Assembly: GCA_964439835.1 (NCBI GenBank)
Contig: CAYTPQ010000009.1
Location: forward strand, 17,583-81,582
Direction of reading: 5' to 3'
DNA length: 64,000 bases
Source of the DNA: JAGNLM01 sp964439835
GTDB lineage: Bacteria > Pseudomonadota > Gammaproteobacteria > JAABTG01
Shown: positions 62,100 to 64,000 of the stretch, piece by piece
How the letters are laid out: each line of letters begins with the position of its first letter
Position numbering within the stretch: position 1 is the first letter of the stretch
Notes under the pieces: model-generated
What the model was told of the DNA's origin: nothing
What the model saw: the letters and a program-made list of their open reading frames with translations, nothing else
Database searches by the model: none
Translations under genes and position numbers: made by a program

Positions 62100-63863
62100 T
62101 CACGCCATCAGCCGCCGGGTCATGTGCAGGCGCACCTCGGCATCCTCGGTGAGTTGGTGGAAGAGGTGGTGGGGGCCGGTGGCGGCGGAGAGGCGGGCTT
62201 CGAGGTCCCCGCGCACCTCGGCGTAGAGTGCCAGCAGGCGGCGGTCGAAGTGGCGCAGGGCGGCGGTCAACGGGTCCTTGCGCAGGCGGGCGAAGACCCG
62301 CTCGGCGCCGTCCCGGTACAGGTCCCCCAGGCAGACGTGGACGGCCGAGAACAGCGTGACCCAGCCGTTCAGCCACAGCATCGGGTCGGTGTCGAAGGCC
62401 TCGCCCTCGGGCGGGCCCTCCCGCAGCACCCGCTCCAGCAGCTCGCGCTCGCGCACCACCTCGCCCTCTTCGAGCAGGGCGGCCCGGCCGTAGCCGTCCA
62501 CCGTGGAGCTGGTCAGCAGGATCGGACGGTCGGGGTGGCGGGCCAGGACGAAGCTCGCGTCTTTCAGCACCGCGCCTGTGTGCCTCGGGTCCAGGGGGTT
62601 GCGCTTCGACCGCGGTGAAGCGGCGGCGGCGAGTATTTGGATCGGGTGTCCGCGGCGGCCCAGCTCCTCGGCGAGGCGGCCGAAGACGCCCTGGCGGAAG
62701 ACGTCCTCCGAGAAATTGAGCGGCGTCTGCTTGTGGATCAGGCAGAGCTGGATCTCGGGGTGATGGGGCGCGCACTCGACGACGTTCGCGACCTTCGCCA
62801 CCGGGATCCGCTCGCGCAGCCGGCCACGCTTGTCGAGCGTGACCTCCTGGTGGAACTCGTCGAAGCTCACCTGCAGCAGCACCCGCGCCTCGGGCCAAGC
62901 GCGTGGTCGGCTGCGGATCGCCGCCGCCATGGCGCCGAGCGCCCGCGCGGTTGTCTGCGGGTCCACGGCGAAATCGCCGTTCAGCAGGATGGCGAAGGTG
63001 CGGACCGGGGCCAGGCTGGCGATGGCCCGCTCGAACAGGTCCAGGTGGCGGGAGAGGTCGCCGCCGGTGAAGAGCACGCTGTCGCTGTGGCGGCCGACGG
63101 TGTCCAGGAGCCCCTGAGGGTCGGGCACCTCCCGCATCGGCGGCCGCCAGACGAACATGCAGTGCCGGCAGGTCTGCGGGCAGCCCATGGTCGGGACCAC
63201 GCCCACCTTGGCGAAGCGCACCGGGCCCGCTGCCGGGTCGGGCAGGGCGTCCACCAGGGCGAGCCGCTCCCGGTCCTCGGGGCCCAGCATCCCCGCGTAG
63301 CGCGCGCGCTCCTGCCGGCCGATCGCGCGGTAGGCCTCGGCCGGGGCGCGGTCCAGGAGACCGAGGCCCTGCCACAGACGGAGCACCCGGGCGACCAGCC
63401 GGTCGCCGTCGCCGGCCTCCCGCTCGAGCAGCCGGCGCAGCGAGGCGCTCTCCGCCAGGTGGGCGCGAGTCGGGGCGAGCATCGCCGCCAGGTAGCCGCG
63501 CACGAAGGCCTCGGCGTCTGCCGGCTGGTCGAGGAGGTCCATCAGGAAGCCGTGTCGGGCGCCGCGGAAGCTCGCGAGCATCGCCGGTCGGCGCCCGGGG
63601 TCGACGTGGTGCCGAAGCCAGTGGAAGGCGTAGAGGTAGCTCAGCAGGAACGCCAGGTCGCCGGCGTCCGGCTCCGCCGCGAGCCGCTCGCGCATGGCCC
63701 CGCCGGTCAGGCGGTTCACCTCGTTCTTGAAGCGCCGGCGTAGCCCCGCCAGGTACAGCGCCTCCAGCGGGTCGGCGGGGGCCGACGCGGCCGACAAGCC
63801 AGGCGTAGCCGGGGCGGCTGCGCCCGCCGGTGCTTCGCAGCCGGGTGGGGTGGTGGTCGACAC
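62100..63863 (-). CDS. Radical SAM protein of unknown function
   Basis: This 587-residue protein carries a canonical 4Fe-4S radical SAM motif, GCPQTCRHCMFVW (CxxxCxxC) near residue 230. It is followed by FTGGD (about 270), a standard SAM-binding GGD-like element. The N-terminal 200 residues are helical with no recognised fold. Downstream of the core are VSFDEFHQEVTLDKRG near 350, VECAPHHPEIQLCLIHKQTP near 385 and a C-terminal helical region to residue 587. No SPASM cluster cysteines are evident. The GTG at 63863 is the only start covering the N-terminus, but it has no ribosome site. It is convergent with mtnP. No precursor peptide or partner is nearby; substrate cannot be predicted. Confidence 0.85.
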   Translation of the reverse strand: MSTTTPPGCEAPAGAAAPATPGLSAASAPADPLEALYLAGLRRRFKNEVNRLTGGAMRERLAAEPDAGDLAFLLSYLYAFHWLRHHVDPGRRPAMLASFRGARHGFLMDLLDQPADAEAFVRGYLAAMLAPTRAHLAESASLRRLLEREAGDGDRLVARVLRLWQGLGLLDRAPAEAYRAIGRQERARYAGMLGPEDRERLALVDALPDPAAGPVRFAKVGVVPTMGCPQTCRHCMFVWRPPMREVPDPQGLLDTVGRHSDSVLFTGGDLSRHLDLFERAIASLAPVRTFAILLNGDFAVDPQTTARALGAMAAAIRSRPRAWPEARVLLQVSFDEFHQEVTLDKRGRLRERIPVAKVANVVECAPHHPEIQLCLIHKQTPLNFSEDVFRQGVFGRLAEELGRRGHPIQILAAAASPRSKRNPLDPRHTGAVLKDASFVLARHPDRPILLTSSTVDGYGRAALLEEGEVVRERELLERVLREGPPEGEAFDTDPMLWLNGWVTLFSAVHVCLGDLYRDGAERVFARLRKDPLTAALRHFDRRLLALYAEVRGDLEARLSAATGPHHLFHQLTEDAEVRLHMTRRLMA

Positions 63864-64000
63864 CCGGTGAACGGTAGCGGAAAAGCGCCGGGCCGGAAAC
63901 CAACCCCATCGGCGCCCCGGGGCTCACGCCGGCCGGCCGGCGTGGGGCGGTACCCAGGGGCATCCACGGTGGTGACCTGGGGTTGCGCGGGGGTGGCGTC

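Noticed and set aside
61540..63963. 807-residue minus-strand frame overlapping mtnP and the radical SAM gene
   Set aside because: It shares the strand with the radical SAM gene but in another frame, is Arg/Pro-rich, and has no motif. The frame at 62100-63863 contains the CxxxCxxC motif.

Overview
The window is very GC-rich (about 70% by eye), gene-dense chromosomal DNA from a gammaproteobacterium. Supporting signs are the rib block (glyA, nrdR, ribD, ribE, ribBA, ribH, nusB, thiL), mutH, PotFGHI, citramalate synthase, EttA, prkA-yeaH-spoVR and a methylthioinosine phosphorylase beside hpt. Two ArsR-type repressors have the paired cysteines of persulfide sensors, which fits a sulfur-metabolising lineage such as the Chromatiales/Ectothiorhodospiraceae. 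That placement is inference. No tRNA, rRNA, CRISPR array, prophage or complete insertion sequence was found.

Layout. 1-6.2 kb: start of metE, bcp, slyD, gpmI, a secreted Cys-hairpin/Pro-rich protein and an EF-G paralog. 6.3-11.2 kb: an RND efflux pair with two decayed genes between its parts. 11.3-16.6 kb: small membrane protein, TerB-like protein, thioredoxin-like protein, Kef-type antiporter, cimA, and an entericidin-like 43-residue lipoprotein. 16.6-20.2 kb: translationally coupled operon of hybrid histidine kinase, REC-PAS protein and ArsR repressor. 20.9-25.0 kb: PotFGHI putrescine uptake. 25-35 kb: CDF transporter, glycogen phosphorylase, cold-shock protein, CorA, prfC, a DnaJ/VWA pair and a diguanylate cyclase. 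35-40 kb: prkA-yeaH-spoVR with a plausible sigma-54 promoter. 40-47 kb: rtcB, archease, CBS protein, pcm, universal stress protein and a Lon-related protease. 46.8-51.6 kb: mutH, a first ThiL-like gene, a second ArsR repressor, a DUF2384 protein, a lytic transglycosylase and a second thiL. 51.6-57.3 kb: riboflavin block, nrdR and glyA. 57.5-64 kb: HDAC-family deacetylase, ettA, a small coiled-coil protein, hpt, mtnP and a radical SAM protein of unknown role.

The most unusual observation is two ThiL (thiamine-monophosphate kinase) paralogs 2 kb apart whose defects are nearly complementary. The first keeps GDDAA and GGDTT but has lost TDTLVAG, NLSDLAAMG and SDGL. The second keeps those three but has lost GDDAA and GGDTT. 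A second notable item is a four-copy, 109-110 bp palindromic intergenic repeat whose outer arms differ between copies yet stay self-complementary within each copy.
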